Positions 33,022 through 43,817 of a stretch of 64,000 nt of DNA are shown here, in pieces; within the stretch, counting starts at the first letter, position 1; each line of letters starts with the position of its first letter. The notes below the pieces were generated by a model. The model was not told the DNA's origin. It was given only the letters and a program-made list of their open reading frames with translations, and did no database searches. Both the position numbers and the translations under genes were made by a program. Source of the DNA: JACQFK01 sp041482015 (GTDB lineage Bacteria; Planctomycetota; MHYJ01; JACPRB01); contig JBGPCZ010000004.1 of NCBI GenBank assembly GCA_041482015.1, forward strand, positions 1 through 64,000, given 5' to 3'.

Positions 33022-34067
33022 GAGAGCGACTCCGAAGGGAACATCACGATCTTACCGCAGACGTGGTCCGGGGACGTCAGCGTTTCGAACGCCTCCTCGA
33101 AGCGCGAAAGCCCGTACCGGTGCGTGACGACGCGCGCGGGGTCGAGCCGGCCGCTTTCGAGCAGCCGCTCCATCGTGCGCCACGTCTCGAACATGTGGCG
33201 GCCGACGATCCCCAGGATCCGCCGGCCCTTCATGATGATCTCGTTCGCGAGGTCGATCTCGGCCGGCTGCTTCGGGAGGCCGAACGCGACGAACGTGCCG
33301 CCCTTCCGGAGCGAGCGGATCGCGTGGGTGATCGCCGCCGGGCTGCCCGACATGTCGAACGCGACGTCGAGCCCGTGGCCGCCCGCCGCCACCGCCAGCC
33401 GCGCCGCGACGTCCGGGTCCGCCCCTTCGAAGAGCTCGTCCGCGCCGAGCCGGCCGGCCATCGCAAGTCGCGTCCGGTTGACGTCGACCGCGTAGACACT
33501 CGACGCGCCCATCGCCTTCGCGGCCGCGACGGTGAAGAGCCCCGTCGGCCCGCAGCCGAAGACCGCCACGGCCTTGTTCTCCACGCCCGCCTCGCTCACC
33601 GCGTGGACGGCGTTCCCCATCGGCTCGAGGACCGTCGCCACCTCGGCCGTCGTCCCCGGCAGGTTCTTCCACGCGCAGATCGCGGGGATCGCGACGTACT
33701 CCGCGAACGCCCCCGGCCGGTGGACGCCCAGGATCTCGAGGTTGTCGCAGATGTGCATGAGGTCGTGCTCGCACTGGTAGCAACGGCCGCACGGGACGTG
33801 GCTCTCGACCGAGACGCCGTCGCCGGCGCGGAACCCTCGGACGTTCCGCCCGGCCTCCACGACCTCGCCCGCGAGCTCGTGGCCGAAGACGAGCGGCGGC
33901 CGGACCGTCCGCTCCGCCCACGCGTTCCACGAGTAGATGTGGAGGTCGGTGCCGCAGATGGACGCGGCCCGCACCTTGAGGAGCAGGTCGTCCGGCCCGC
34001 AGCGGGGCAGGTCCACGTCCCGGAGCGCGGCGCCGCGCGCCGCCGAGGTCTTCATGAGCGCTCTCAT
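33018..34067 (-). CDS. tdh: L-threonine 3-dehydrogenase, zinc MDR family
   Basis: A 349-residue cytosolic enzyme that would oxidise L-threonine to 2-amino-3-ketobutyrate with NAD. Features are ICGTDLHIYSWNAWAE near 38-52 (typical of Tdh), the zinc histidine in FGHELAG near 62, the structural-zinc cysteines of CGRCYQCEHDLMHIC near 92-106, and GCGPTGLFTVAAAKAMGA for NAD. The ketobutyrate ligase Kbl, its usual partner, is not in the window. Other sugar-alcohol dehydrogenases share the fold, but the N-terminal signature favours Tdh. Confidence 0.8.
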   Translation of the reverse strand: MRALMKTSAARGAALRDVDLPRCGPDDLLLKVRAASICGTDLHIYSWNAWAERTVRPPLVFGHELAGEVVEAGRNVRGFRAGDGVSVESHVPCGRCYQCEHDLMHICDNLEILGVHRPGAFAEYVAIPAICAWKNLPGTTAEVATVLEPMGNAVHAVSEAGVENKAVAVFGCGPTGLFTVAAAKAMGASSVYAVDVNRTRLAMAGRLGADELFEGADPDVAARLAVAAGGHGLDVAFDMSGSPAAITHAIRSLRKGGTFVAFGLPKQPAEIDLANEIIMKGRRILGIVGRHMFETWRTMERLLESGRLDPARVVTHRYGLSRFEEAFETLTSPDHVCGKIVMFPSESLS

Positions 34068-34070
34068 CCG

Positions 34071-35552
34071 TCAGTTCCCCTTGAAGGCCGCCCTTACCCG
34101 CTCCGCGTCCGCGCCGGGGAGCCGCCGCAGGAGCTCCTCGCCCGCCGGCTCCTCCCCGCACGCCAGGTGGTAGAAGGCCGCAAGCGCCATGGCGCCCGGG
34201 TCCTCTTTTTTCGCCAGGGCGGCGGCGAGGTCGCGCCGGTCCCCGAGCTTGAAGTTCGCCCAGAGATAGTCGATCGTGCTTCCGTTGGACTCCAGCTTCA
34301 TTGCGCCCGCCTCGTCGAGCGACGCGATCGCCGCAAGCTGATCGATCAGCTTGAAGTGGAACCGCGCGGGATGTCCCTCGTGGATCTCCTTCCGGACGCG
34401 CTCCGCGAGAAGCTCGTCCCACGCGGCGAGCGCCTTCGGGTCGGCCGCCTTCGCGCGGGGTTTCTCGCCGGTCGCCAGCGCCGGCGCGGCGGGCTTCGGC
34501 TCCTCCGCCGGGACGGCCTTCTTCCTGGGCGGCGGGCGGAACGCGCCGGGCTTCTGCATCATGATGATGCAGGCGAAGACGGCGGTCGAGGCAACGTCGT
34601 CCTCGCCGCGGAGCGGCACGACGCCCTCGGCGGTCTGCGTCTTGATGAGGCGGTCGAGGTGCTCGGCCGTGAACTTCGCATAGACGTCGGGCCCCAGGCG
34701 GTGCATCGCCGCGGCCACGCTGAAGTAGTGGAGCGGCGCGAAGCCGTGGACACCGTCCTCGATCTTCTTGTACCGCTGCTCGATCCCCTTTTCGTACTTC
34801 GGAAAGAGCGGATGGCTGGTCTGGCCGGTCGCGAGGAGCGCCATGAGGACCCACGACGCGCGGGCCATCGCGGCATCGCCCACGCCGTTGTCGGTGCCGT
34901 AGCGGACGCCCATGCCGTCGGAGAGCGTCTCGAGGTTCTTCTGGGCCTTCTCCATCATGGGCCCGATCCTGATCCCGAGGGACTTGAGCTCAAGGAAGGC
35001 GCCGTAGATCATCGTGGTGACCATCCCGAGGTCCTGGCCGCCGCCCTTCTTGTTGTAGTTGTCCTCCTTCCACATCCGGAGGTGGTGGCACCAGCCGCCC
35101 GTCTCCTCCTGCTGCTTCTCGGCCATCTTGAGCCCTTCCGCGAGCGCCTTTTCGACCTCGGGGGTCAGGCCGTACTTCGTCGCGTATTCCGCGAGGAAGA
35201 TCATGGACATCGAGAGGTACCAGTTGCGGTTGAAGCCCTCGTCCTTGATCGCCTGGCAGCAGTACTTGACGCACTCCTCGAGCTCCTTCGGGCTCTCGCC
35301 GTCCATCATGAAGGCGAAGCCGCCCATCATGTAGCCGCCCATCTTGGAGCCGATGACCCGCTTGGCCTTGTCGCTCCGAAGGTTGGCCTTCAGGTAGGCC
35401 ATCGCCTTGGCGAGGGCCGGGGCGCAGATCTTGCACTTGCGCCAATCCGGATTGTGGGCTTCCTGCGCCGCCCGGGATTCCCGGGGGATACTGCCGACCG
35501 TCACCGTCGCGGCGAGAACCGCCGCGCACGCCATCCCGCTCCACCTGGACAC
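34071..35552 (-). CDS. Exported protein with prenyltransferase/squalene-cyclase-like helical repeats
   Basis: A 493-residue protein with signal peptide (MACAAVLAATVTVGSIPRESRAA). The body has repeated alpha-alpha hairpins with GG- and W-containing turns (GGYMMGGFAF, GGWCHHLRM, GDAAMARASWVLMALLATGQ), the pattern of alpha-toroid proteins such as terpene cyclases and prenyltransferases. I see no DxDD or zinc catalytic motif, so it is probably not a cyclase. A proline/alanine-rich linker near 360-385 separates a C-terminal helical region. It is three bases upstream of tdh on the same strand. Function unknown. Confidence 0.65.
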   Translation of the reverse strand: MSRWSGMACAAVLAATVTVGSIPRESRAAQEAHNPDWRKCKICAPALAKAMAYLKANLRSDKAKRVIGSKMGGYMMGGFAFMMDGESPKELEECVKYCCQAIKDEGFNRNWYLSMSMIFLAEYATKYGLTPEVEKALAEGLKMAEKQQEETGGWCHHLRMWKEDNYNKKGGGQDLGMVTTMIYGAFLELKSLGIRIGPMMEKAQKNLETLSDGMGVRYGTDNGVGDAAMARASWVLMALLATGQTSHPLFPKYEKGIEQRYKKIEDGVHGFAPLHYFSVAAAMHRLGPDVYAKFTAEHLDRLIKTQTAEGVVPLRGEDDVASTAVFACIIMMQKPGAFRPPPRKKAVPAEEPKPAAPALATGEKPRAKAADPKALAAWDELLAERVRKEIHEGHPARFHFKLIDQLAAIASLDEAGAMKLESNGSTIDYLWANFKLGDRRDLAAALAKKEDPGAMALAAFYHLACGEEPAGEELLRRLPGADAERVRAAFKGN

Positions 35553-35614
35553 GCGATCCTCCTTTCACAGGGACGCCCGCGTCGTATCCTGTACGAGGCG
35601 GACGGTCCGCTGTT

Positions 35615-35623
35615 TGATATAAT
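35615..35623 (+). promoter_or_regulatory. Extended -10 promoter of the XRE-cupin gene
   Basis: TGATATAAT is a perfect TATAAT with the TGn extension, 27 bases before the ATG at 35651, in a GC-rich region where this is unlikely by chance. The imperfect palindrome TGGACGTCATCCA at 35623-35635 overlaps the expected transcription start and could be the regulator's own operator. Confidence 0.65.
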
Positions 35624-35650
35624 GGACGTCATCCAGTATAGAGGACACCG

Positions 35651-36229
35651 ATGAAGCGCCGGAACGTACAGTCGAAGGCCAACCCGTTCTGCGAGCAGGT
35701 GCGGAAGCTGCGGGCGCAGAAGGGCTGGTCGCTCGAGCAGCTGGCCGCCGCCTCGGGGGTGAGCCGCTCGATGCTCTCGCAGATCGAGCGGGACCGGGTG
35801 AACCCGACGGTCGCGGTGGCGCAGCGGATCGCGGCGGCGTTCGAGGTCTCGCTCGGGAGCCTGGTAGACGGCCCGAACTACGCGCCGGCGATCGACGTGA
35901 TCCGCGCGTCCGACCGCGCCACCCACTTCCGGTCGCAGAGCGACTGCGAGATCCGGACGCTCTCGCCGCTCCACCTCGAGAAGGAGGTGGAGTTCTACGA
36001 GCTCCGGTTCCGCCCGGGCGTGTCTCTCCGGAGCGCCCCCCACTTCGCCGGGACGCGGGAGATCCTGACGGTGGTCCAGGGCTCGCTGCGCGTGACGTCG
36101 GGGAAGGACGTGAGCGACCTCGGCCCGGGCGACTCGGCCCACTACCGGGCCGACGTCCCGCACGCGATCGAGAACAGGGGCCGCGGCGTGGCGATCGCGT
36201 TCCTCGTCGACCTCTACGGCGGGCGGTGA
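35651..36229 (+). CDS. XRE family transcriptional regulator with cupin sensor domain
   Basis: A 192-residue regulator. Residues about 10-70 are an XRE helix-turn-helix (LEQLAAASGVSRSMLSQIER is the recognition region) and about 110-190 a small-barrel cupin (SAPHFAGTREILTVVQGSL, GPGDSAHYRADVPHAIENRG). Proteins of this type sense small metabolites, often amino acids or polyamines, and repress nearby genes. A good extended -10 promoter lies upstream. It is divergent from the alpha-toroid/tdh/BSP gene group, which may be its target. Palindrome C follows its stop codon. Confidence 0.85.
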   Translation: MKRRNVQSKANPFCEQVRKLRAQKGWSLEQLAAASGVSRSMLSQIERDRVNPTVAVAQRIAAAFEVSLGSLVDGPNYAPAIDVIRASDRATHFRSQSDCEIRTLSPLHLEKEVEFYELRFRPGVSLRSAPHFAGTREILTVVQGSLRVTSGKDVSDLGPGDSAHYRADVPHAIENRGRGVAIAFLVDLYGGR

Positions 36230-36232
36230 CCC

Positions 36233-36271
36233 AACTGTTAAGTGAGACATCCGATCTCTCACTTAACAGTT
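36233..36271. repeat. Palindromic repeat, copy C
   Basis: AACTGTTAAGTGAGA at 36233-36247 pairs perfectly with TCTCACTTAACAGTT at 36257-36271 around CATCCGATC. It starts four bases after the stop codon of the XRE-cupin gene. Ends and centre match copies A and B. Confidence 0.75.
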
Positions 36272-36332
36272 TGGACGGTTATGGGTGCGCGAGCACTAGG
36301 ACGCCAGCCCCCACGGCACCGTCCAATAACCT

Positions 36333-36803
36333 ATGGACTGGCTACCACGCGCGTTCGCCCTGCTCCTCGTCGTCACCTTGGGCATCCTTGCCGTCGATGT
36401 ATTTTGGACCACCATCACCTTCGAGAAGGAGTGCTTACGATGCACTTGGAAAGAGGCTCACCCCGGCAAATCCTTTCCAGGTTGCGGAGGCAGGGGATTC
36501 AGCTTCAATCGCCTTTGTCCCACTTGCGGGGAAAAATGGGGAGATAAGGAGCTGAGCTGGAGCTGGTTGCCGTGGGACGACACCCGGCGCCTCCTGCGAA
36601 TCTTCCTCCTGGCGGCCGCGCCCGCGTTTCTGAGCGCCGCCCGCATTGCCCGTTGCCCGAACTGCAGCGGTCAGCCCTACCTGCGACCCCTGAGGGAGGC
36701 CCTTCCATCGGCTCCCTGCCGCCGGTGCGGGGGCCGCGGTCGCGTCACCCTCCTGAACCAGTGGTTCGTCCTGCGCCGCTCCAAGGCGACGGCCCGATCC
36801 TGA
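36333..36803 (+). CDS. Small membrane protein with zinc-ribbon-like cysteine motifs
   Basis: A 156-residue protein not assigned to a family. It has a transmembrane segment at about 7-27 and a second at about 88-105. Between them CLRC, GCGGRGFSF and CPTCGEKWG, and after them CPNC and CRRCGGRGRV, form CxxC pairs joined to GGRG turns like those of the DnaJ cysteine-rich domain. The ATG at 36333 has no strong ribosome site. Base composition is a little less GC-rich than its neighbours. It may bind zinc and assist folding at the membrane, but that is speculation. Confidence 0.55.
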   Translation: MDWLPRAFALLLVVTLGILAVDVFWTTITFEKECLRCTWKEAHPGKSFPGCGGRGFSFNRLCPTCGEKWGDKELSWSWLPWDDTRRLLRIFLLAAAPAFLSAARIARCPNCSGQPYLRPLREALPSAPCRRCGGRGRVTLLNQWFVLRRSKATARS

Positions 36804-36863
36804 ACGTCGCGGTCTCTTCCATTATGGTCGTAGCATTGCGGCCGGCCTGATGTATTAGAAGGC

Positions 36864-39346
36864 ATGCGGGCCTTGCTTCTCTTCCTATCCCTCGCGGGCG
36901 CCGCGCCGACGCAGGAGCAGCCGGCGAAGATAGACTTCGACCGCCAGGTCCGCCCCATCCTCTCGGACAACTGCTATCACTGCCACGGGCCCGACGGGAA
37001 GCAGCGCAAAGCCGACCTGCGGCTTGACACGAAAGAGGGCGCGTTCGGCAAACTGGGCGACGTCTTCCCCTTCGTCCCCGGCAAGCCCGGCGAGAGCGAG
37101 GCGATCAGGCGCATCACGTCCAAAGACCACGACGAGATGATGCCGCCGCCGAAGTCGAACCGGAAACTCACGCCGCTGCAGATCGCAACCCTCAAACGGT
37201 GGGTCGAGGAGGGCGCCCCATGGAAAGGCCACTGGGCGTTCACCGCTCCCGAGCGGCCCGTGCTTCCGAAGATCAGGAACGCGAGGAATCCGGTCGACGC
37301 CTTCATCCTCGCACGACTGGAACAGGAAGGCCTCGCGCCCTCCCCCGGGGCCGACAAGGTCACGCTCCTCCGGCGCGTCTCGCTCGACCTGACCGGCCTG
37401 CCGCCCACGCCCGCCGAGGTCGACGCGTTCCTCGCCGACGCCGCGCCCGACGCCTACGAAAAGCAGGTCGACCGCCTTTTGAATTCGCCCCGCTACGGCG
37501 AGCACCTCGCCTGGCCGTGGCTCTCGGCCGCGCGCTACTCCGACACGAACGGCTACCAGGGGGACGGGACGCGGACGATGTGGCCGTGGCGCGACTGGGT
37601 GATCGACGCATTCAATCGCAACATGCCCTTCGACCAGTTCACCCTCGAGCAGCTCGCGGGCGACCTCCTCCCGAACCCCACGGTGCCGCAGAGGGTCGCC
37701 ACCGGCTTCAACCGGAACCACATGCTCAACGGCGAGGGCGGCCGGATCGCCGAGGAGTCGCGCGTCGACTACGTGGCCGATCGCGTGGAGACGACCGGCA
37801 CCGTCTGGCTCGGGCTCACGATCGGCTGCGCCCGCTGCCACGACCACAAGTACGACCCGTTCACCCAGAAGGAGTTCTACCAGCTCTTCGCGTTCTACAA
37901 CAACCTGCCCGAATCGGGCGGCGTCGACAAGCGGTCGAGCGCGAACCCCGTGATGGAATTGCCCACGGCCGACCAGGCGGAAAAGATCGCGGCGCAGAAG
38001 CAGAAGCTCGCCGAGGTCGAGGCCCGGTCGAAAGATCACGAGCAGAAGCTGCGGGCCGAGCAGCCGAAGTGGGAGGAGGAGGCGGCGAAGACCGCCGACA
38101 AGCTCCCCAAGAACATCGCCGAGATCCTCAAGACCGCCGAGACCCAGCGCGACGAGAAGAAGGCGCGGGAGCTGACCGACTACTACCTCGGCCTCGACGC
38201 CGGGCGGAAGAAGCTCATCGACGAGCAGGACAAGGCGAAGAAGGCGGTCAAGGCGGCCGAGGACGCGGTCACGCTCGTCATGGTGATGGAGGAGCGGCCC
38301 AAGCCGCGCGAGACGTTCCTCCTCGTCCGCGGCGCGTATGACAAGTTCGGCGACAAGGTCACGGCGAACGTCCCGGCGAGCCTCCCCCCGCTCCCCAAGG
38401 ACGCGCCCCCCAACCGGCTGGCGCTCGCCCGCTGGATCGTCGATCCCGCGAACCCGCTCACCGCGCGCGTGACGGTCAACCGCTTCTGGCAGCAGTTCTT
38501 CGGCGCGGGGATCGTCCGGACGATCGAGGACTTCGGCACGCAGGGCCAGCGGCCGACCCACCCCGAGCTTCTCGACTGGCTGGCCACCGAGTTCATCCGC
38601 ACGGGCTGGGACGTGAAGGCCCTGGTGAAGCTGCTGGTGACGAGCGCGACGTATCGCCAAACCTCGAAGGTCACGCCCGGGCTCCTCGAGAAGGATCCCG
38701 AAAACCGGCTCCTCGCTCGCGCCCCGCGGTACCGCCTCTCGTCGGCCGCGATCCGCGACCAGGCGCTCTCCGCGGCGGGCCTGCTCGTCGAGAAGGTCGG
38801 CGGCCCGGGCGTGAAGACCTACCAGCCCGCCGGGATCTGGGAGGAGATGACGTTCAACATCATCCGGTTCCAGCAGGACAAGGGCGAGGCGCTCTGGCGG
38901 CGCAGCCTCTACGTCTTCTGGCGCCGCACGGTCGGCCCGGCCAACCTGTTCGACTCGATGCCGCGCCAGGTCTGCACGGTCCGTGCGTCGCGCACCAACA
39001 CGCCGCTCCACGCGCTCACGCTGCTGAACGACGTGACCTACGTCGAGGCGGCCCGCGCGCTCGGCCAGCGGATGATGAAGGAGGGCGGCGGGACCCCGAA
39101 GGAGCGGATCACCCTCGCCTTCCGTCTCGCGGCCGCGCGGACGCCGACGGACCGGGAGCTCGAGATCCTCGCGCGGCGCTACGACGCGCTCCTCGAGCGG
39201 TATTCAAAGGACAAGGAGGCGGCGCTCAAACTGCTCAAGGCGGGCGAGTCGAAACGCGACGAGTCGCTCGATCCCGTCCAGCACGCGGCCTGCGCGGCGA
39301 TCGCGAGCGTCATCCTTAACCTCGACGAAGTGATCACCAAGGAGTG

Positions 39347-39347
<1 letters not shown>
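36864..39347 (+). CDS. DUF1549/DUF1553 protein with N-terminal c-heme domain
   Basis: An 827-residue exported protein. A short signal peptide is followed by a PSD1-type cytochrome domain with CYHCHGPDG near 37, then DUF1549 (from about 140, DAFILARLEQEGL), which holds another CxxCH site in CARCHDHK near 322, a charged coiled-coil-like region at about 370-480, and DUF1553 (from about 510, NRLALARWIVDPANPLTARV). This protein and a DUF1501 partner form a recurrent planctomycete pair of unknown function in the periplasm. Its TGA overlaps the ATG of the DUF1501 gene. Confidence 0.9.
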
Positions 39348-40798
<1,451 letters not shown>

Positions 40799-40808
40799 TC
40801 CCCCGCGA

Positions 40809-41357
40809 TCACCGGGAGAAGGTGATCGTTGTCCGGGGCAGCAGGCTCACCAGCTCCGCCGCCTTCTCCCGCGATTCCTCCCGAAGCTGCTCGAAGCTGA
40901 GCTTCTCGAGCTTGTTCAGCTCCTTCAGCTGCGCGACACACTCCGACGTGATCGGGATGCGGCAGAGGCAGAGGTCGCGCAGGAGCGGCATTTTCTTCAA
41001 GAGGGCGAGGCCGTCGGCCGTGACTTTCGTGCGGAACAGCACGAGGTTCCGGAGCGTGGGGATCGCCACCACGTGCTCCAGCCCCTTGTCCGTGATCACG
41101 GACGAATTCAGATGGAGGGTCTCCAGCTTGGGAAGCGCCTTGAGATGCTCGAGGCCGGCGTCGGTGATCTTGTCGCTGAGGAGGTCGAGCGTCTTGAGCT
41201 CGGGGTAGATCTTCAACGCCGCCAGGTCCGCATCAGTGGCGTTCGAGTGGCAGCCGAAACGGACCTCGGTGACCGGTTTCTCCTTCGGGGAGTCCTGCGC
41301 CGGGGATGCGGATGCGGAGACGAGCAGGGTGAGCAGGGTTAGGCGGGTCGTACACAT
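40809..41357 (-). CDS. Exported leucine-rich-repeat protein
   Basis: A 182-residue protein with signal peptide MCTTRLTLLTLLVSASASPA, followed by four or five leucine-rich repeats of about 24 residues (LKTLDLLSDKITDAGLEHLK, LETLHLNSSVITDKGLEHVV, LRNLVLFRTKVTADGLALLK). These match the ribonuclease-inhibitor-like LRRs common in planctomycetes. Likely a binding protein outside the cytoplasm. It is convergent with the DUF1501 gene ten bases away. A GATCACC/GGTGATC hairpin at its 3' end (40810-40830) may terminate both transcripts. Confidence 0.8.
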   Translation of the reverse strand: MCTTRLTLLTLLVSASASPAQDSPKEKPVTEVRFGCHSNATDADLAALKIYPELKTLDLLSDKITDAGLEHLKALPKLETLHLNSSVITDKGLEHVVAIPTLRNLVLFRTKVTADGLALLKKMPLLRDLCLCRIPITSECVAQLKELNKLEKLSFEQLREESREKAAELVSLLPRTTITFSR

Positions 41358-41427
41358 CGGGGTCCTCCTTCAGCCTACCCACTCCTTACCCGGAGGCCGA
41401 GATCCGGGTAGCATAATTAATGCGGCC

Positions 41428-43770
41428 CTACTCGGATCGGGCGGCGATCTTCCGGTAGACTTCGCGCGCGGCCTCGAGCTGCGAGGCGACGTGCTTCCGG
41501 ACCTCGTCGTTCGGGGCCCGGTCGCGCCTTTTGAACTGCTCCTCGAGGCGGTCGATCCACGCCAGGAACGCCCCGGCCTCAACCATCGAGCCCGCAGGCT
41601 TCCCGCCGACCTCGACGTAGATCGGACTCGCGTGGGCCTGGAGGCGTCCCGCGAACGCGCGCACCGAGAGCCAGCCGCTCCTTTTGAGTTCGATCTTCTC
41701 GTCGATCGTCCCGCTCAGCTTGTCCGCCGCAAGCTTCCCCGTCGCGACGACCTCGCCGTTCTGGACGAGCTCGAAGCGATCGATCGGCTCGGGCGACTGC
41801 ACCGACGCCTTGATGACCTCCGCGCCGGGGGCCTCGAGCCGGATACTCCTCCCCGACTCGAACTCGAGGATCGGGCCGTTCGTCACGAACGACCGCCCCC
41901 ACTTGAGCCCGCGGACCCACGCGTCGTACGAAAACCCGCCCTCGCACTTCACGTAGGCACGGTCCGCGCCCGGCAGTCGGCTCCGGATGCGGTTGAGGAA
42001 GCAGTCGGTCCCGGCCGACGCGGGGAGATGGAACCCGCAGTTCAGCAGCCGGTACCAGAGCGGGACCGTCGCCTCAAAGCTCCCGTTGATGTCGATCGAG
42101 TCGATCTTTCCGAGCGCGACGTCGACGGGAACCGACTTCGCGGAGTACGCGCTCAGGTACGGGTCCTTCACGTTCTGCGCCGCGTGCGTGTAGTTGACGT
42201 GCCCCTTCTGGAGATGGGCCTGGTCGGCGATGTCGGAGTTCGTCGGCACGTCCCACGGGTTCGTCGTCTCCTTGAACCCGGTCATGATCGGCTCGACCAG
42301 CTGTTTGAGGTCGATGAGCGTCATGTGGCCCCAAAGGGTCGCGCGGAACTCCTCGTTCCAGTAGAGGACGGTCTCCGGCGTCGAGAGCGGGTCGGGGCGG
42401 CCGCGGAAGTACTCGCGATCGAAGATCCCGTCGGTGTCGGAATTGGCGACCACGAAGTTCGCGACCTCGAGCCCCTCGCCCTCGATCATGAGCCGCATGT
42501 CGGCCGGCGAGTTGTACCAGTGGCCGTAGCCGTAGTTCGCGTGGATGTGGTTCTCGCCGCTGTGCCAGCCGTTCGCCTGCGGATGGGCCCACCGTTTGAA
42601 TTCGACCTTGAGCGTCACCCGCTCGCCCGCCGCGACCTCGAACGCCTCGCGCGACACCCGGTACTCGGGGCCGTGCCACGCGCGGAGGGCGTACTTCCCG
42701 GCGGGGAGCACGAACTCCGCAGCCCGGTCCGCATAGAAGTCCATCGCCTCGTGGATCCGGTAGAGCGAGCCCGGAGGTGCGAGGGTCTTCCCGTTCTCCT
42801 CCTGGATCGAGACGCGCGCGACGACCGGCTTCCCGGTCTCCGCGTCCGTGAACTCGACGGCAACGACGCCGGCCGGCCGCCCGAAGTCGAGACCCGTGAC
42901 GACGATCGTCCTCTCGTCGCCCGTCCGGAGGTCGCGATCGACAAGCGCAGTCGCCCCTTCGCGGTTGTCCGTGTAGACCAGGCGGGAGTTCACGATCGTG
43001 GGCGCATCCTCGTCGCCCTGCCCGAACGTGAGCTTGAGCGGGTGGTCCGGGTCCTTGAGGGAAACCGCCCAAAGGGCGTTGTGCGCGCCGCCCAGGTCGC
43101 TGACGACGACCAGCCCGTCGCCGCTCCAGGCGAGATCGAACACGCGCGATGGAAACCGCGCGAGCTTTCTCGGCTCGCCGCCGGTCGCCGCAACGGTCCA
43201 GAGATCGGCCTGCGGACCGTCGTTCCCACCCTGCTCGCCCGGGACGTCGAGGTTCGTCGCGAAGGCGACCGTCGTGCCGTCCGCGGAAAGCGCGTGGACC
43301 GGGAGCGACCGCGGCGGATCCAGAAGGGGCACGGCCTTGCCCGACTCGAGATCAAGCCACGCGAGCGCCGTCGCGGTTCCCGCCCTGAAACTTCCGAGGA
43401 TCCTCTTTCCCGCCGGGTCGAACTCGATCTTCCCCTGCACCGCGGGGTGGGCGGCGGCCGCAACGCCGCTCTCCGCGTCGATCAGCCGGAGCTCGCCGTT
43501 CGAGAGGTACGCGATACGCTTCCCGTCGGGCGACCACGCGGGGTCGGAATCCCAGCGGGCGTCGGACGTCAGCCGCTTCATGACGCCGCCGTCGCGCGGG
43601 AGGCGCCAGATCGCCCCCTGGTACGAGACCGCGACCGTCGAGCCGTCGGGCGAGAGGCGCGGCTGGATCGCCCCGGTCGCTCGCCACGACGCGCCCCGGG
43701 GGATGGCGGAGAGGCCGCAGATAGCGAGGGCAGCGGCAAGGATCGCGATACTGCGCCGGCGGGAAGACAT
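41428..43770 (-). CDS. Exported PD40 propeller and CehA/McbA-type hydrolase fusion
   Basis: A 780-residue protein. After a signal peptide (SIAILAAALAICGLSA), residues about 30-300 form a TolB-like propeller of PD40 repeats (IQPRLSPDGSTVAVS, DPAWSPDGKRIAYLS). The C-terminal half is a PHP-like CehA/McbA metallohydrolase, with GENHIHANYGYGHWY near 410 as the first metal site and LPASAGTDCF near 585. The family includes esterases and amidases acting outside the cytoplasm. I chose ATG 43770 because AGGAGG lies seven bases upstream. Substrate unknown. Confidence 0.75.
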   Translation of the reverse strand: MSSRRRSIAILAAALAICGLSAIPRGASWRATGAIQPRLSPDGSTVAVSYQGAIWRLPRDGGVMKRLTSDARWDSDPAWSPDGKRIAYLSNGELRLIDAESGVAAAAHPAVQGKIEFDPAGKRILGSFRAGTATALAWLDLESGKAVPLLDPPRSLPVHALSADGTTVAFATNLDVPGEQGGNDGPQADLWTVAATGGEPRKLARFPSRVFDLAWSGDGLVVVSDLGGAHNALWAVSLKDPDHPLKLTFGQGDEDAPTIVNSRLVYTDNREGATALVDRDLRTGDERTIVVTGLDFGRPAGVVAVEFTDAETGKPVVARVSIQEENGKTLAPPGSLYRIHEAMDFYADRAAEFVLPAGKYALRAWHGPEYRVSREAFEVAAGERVTLKVEFKRWAHPQANGWHSGENHIHANYGYGHWYNSPADMRLMIEGEGLEVANFVVANSDTDGIFDREYFRGRPDPLSTPETVLYWNEEFRATLWGHMTLIDLKQLVEPIMTGFKETTNPWDVPTNSDIADQAHLQKGHVNYTHAAQNVKDPYLSAYSAKSVPVDVALGKIDSIDINGSFEATVPLWYRLLNCGFHLPASAGTDCFLNRIRSRLPGADRAYVKCEGGFSYDAWVRGLKWGRSFVTNGPILEFESGRSIRLEAPGAEVIKASVQSPEPIDRFELVQNGEVVATGKLAADKLSGTIDEKIELKRSGWLSVRAFAGRLQAHASPIYVEVGGKPAGSMVEAGAFLAWIDRLEEQFKRRDRAPNDEVRKHVASQLEAAREVYRKIAARSE

Positions 43771-43817
43771 GCGCCCCTCCTTCGTACAGTGATATAACAA
43801 AGCCGGAGGAACCCCCG

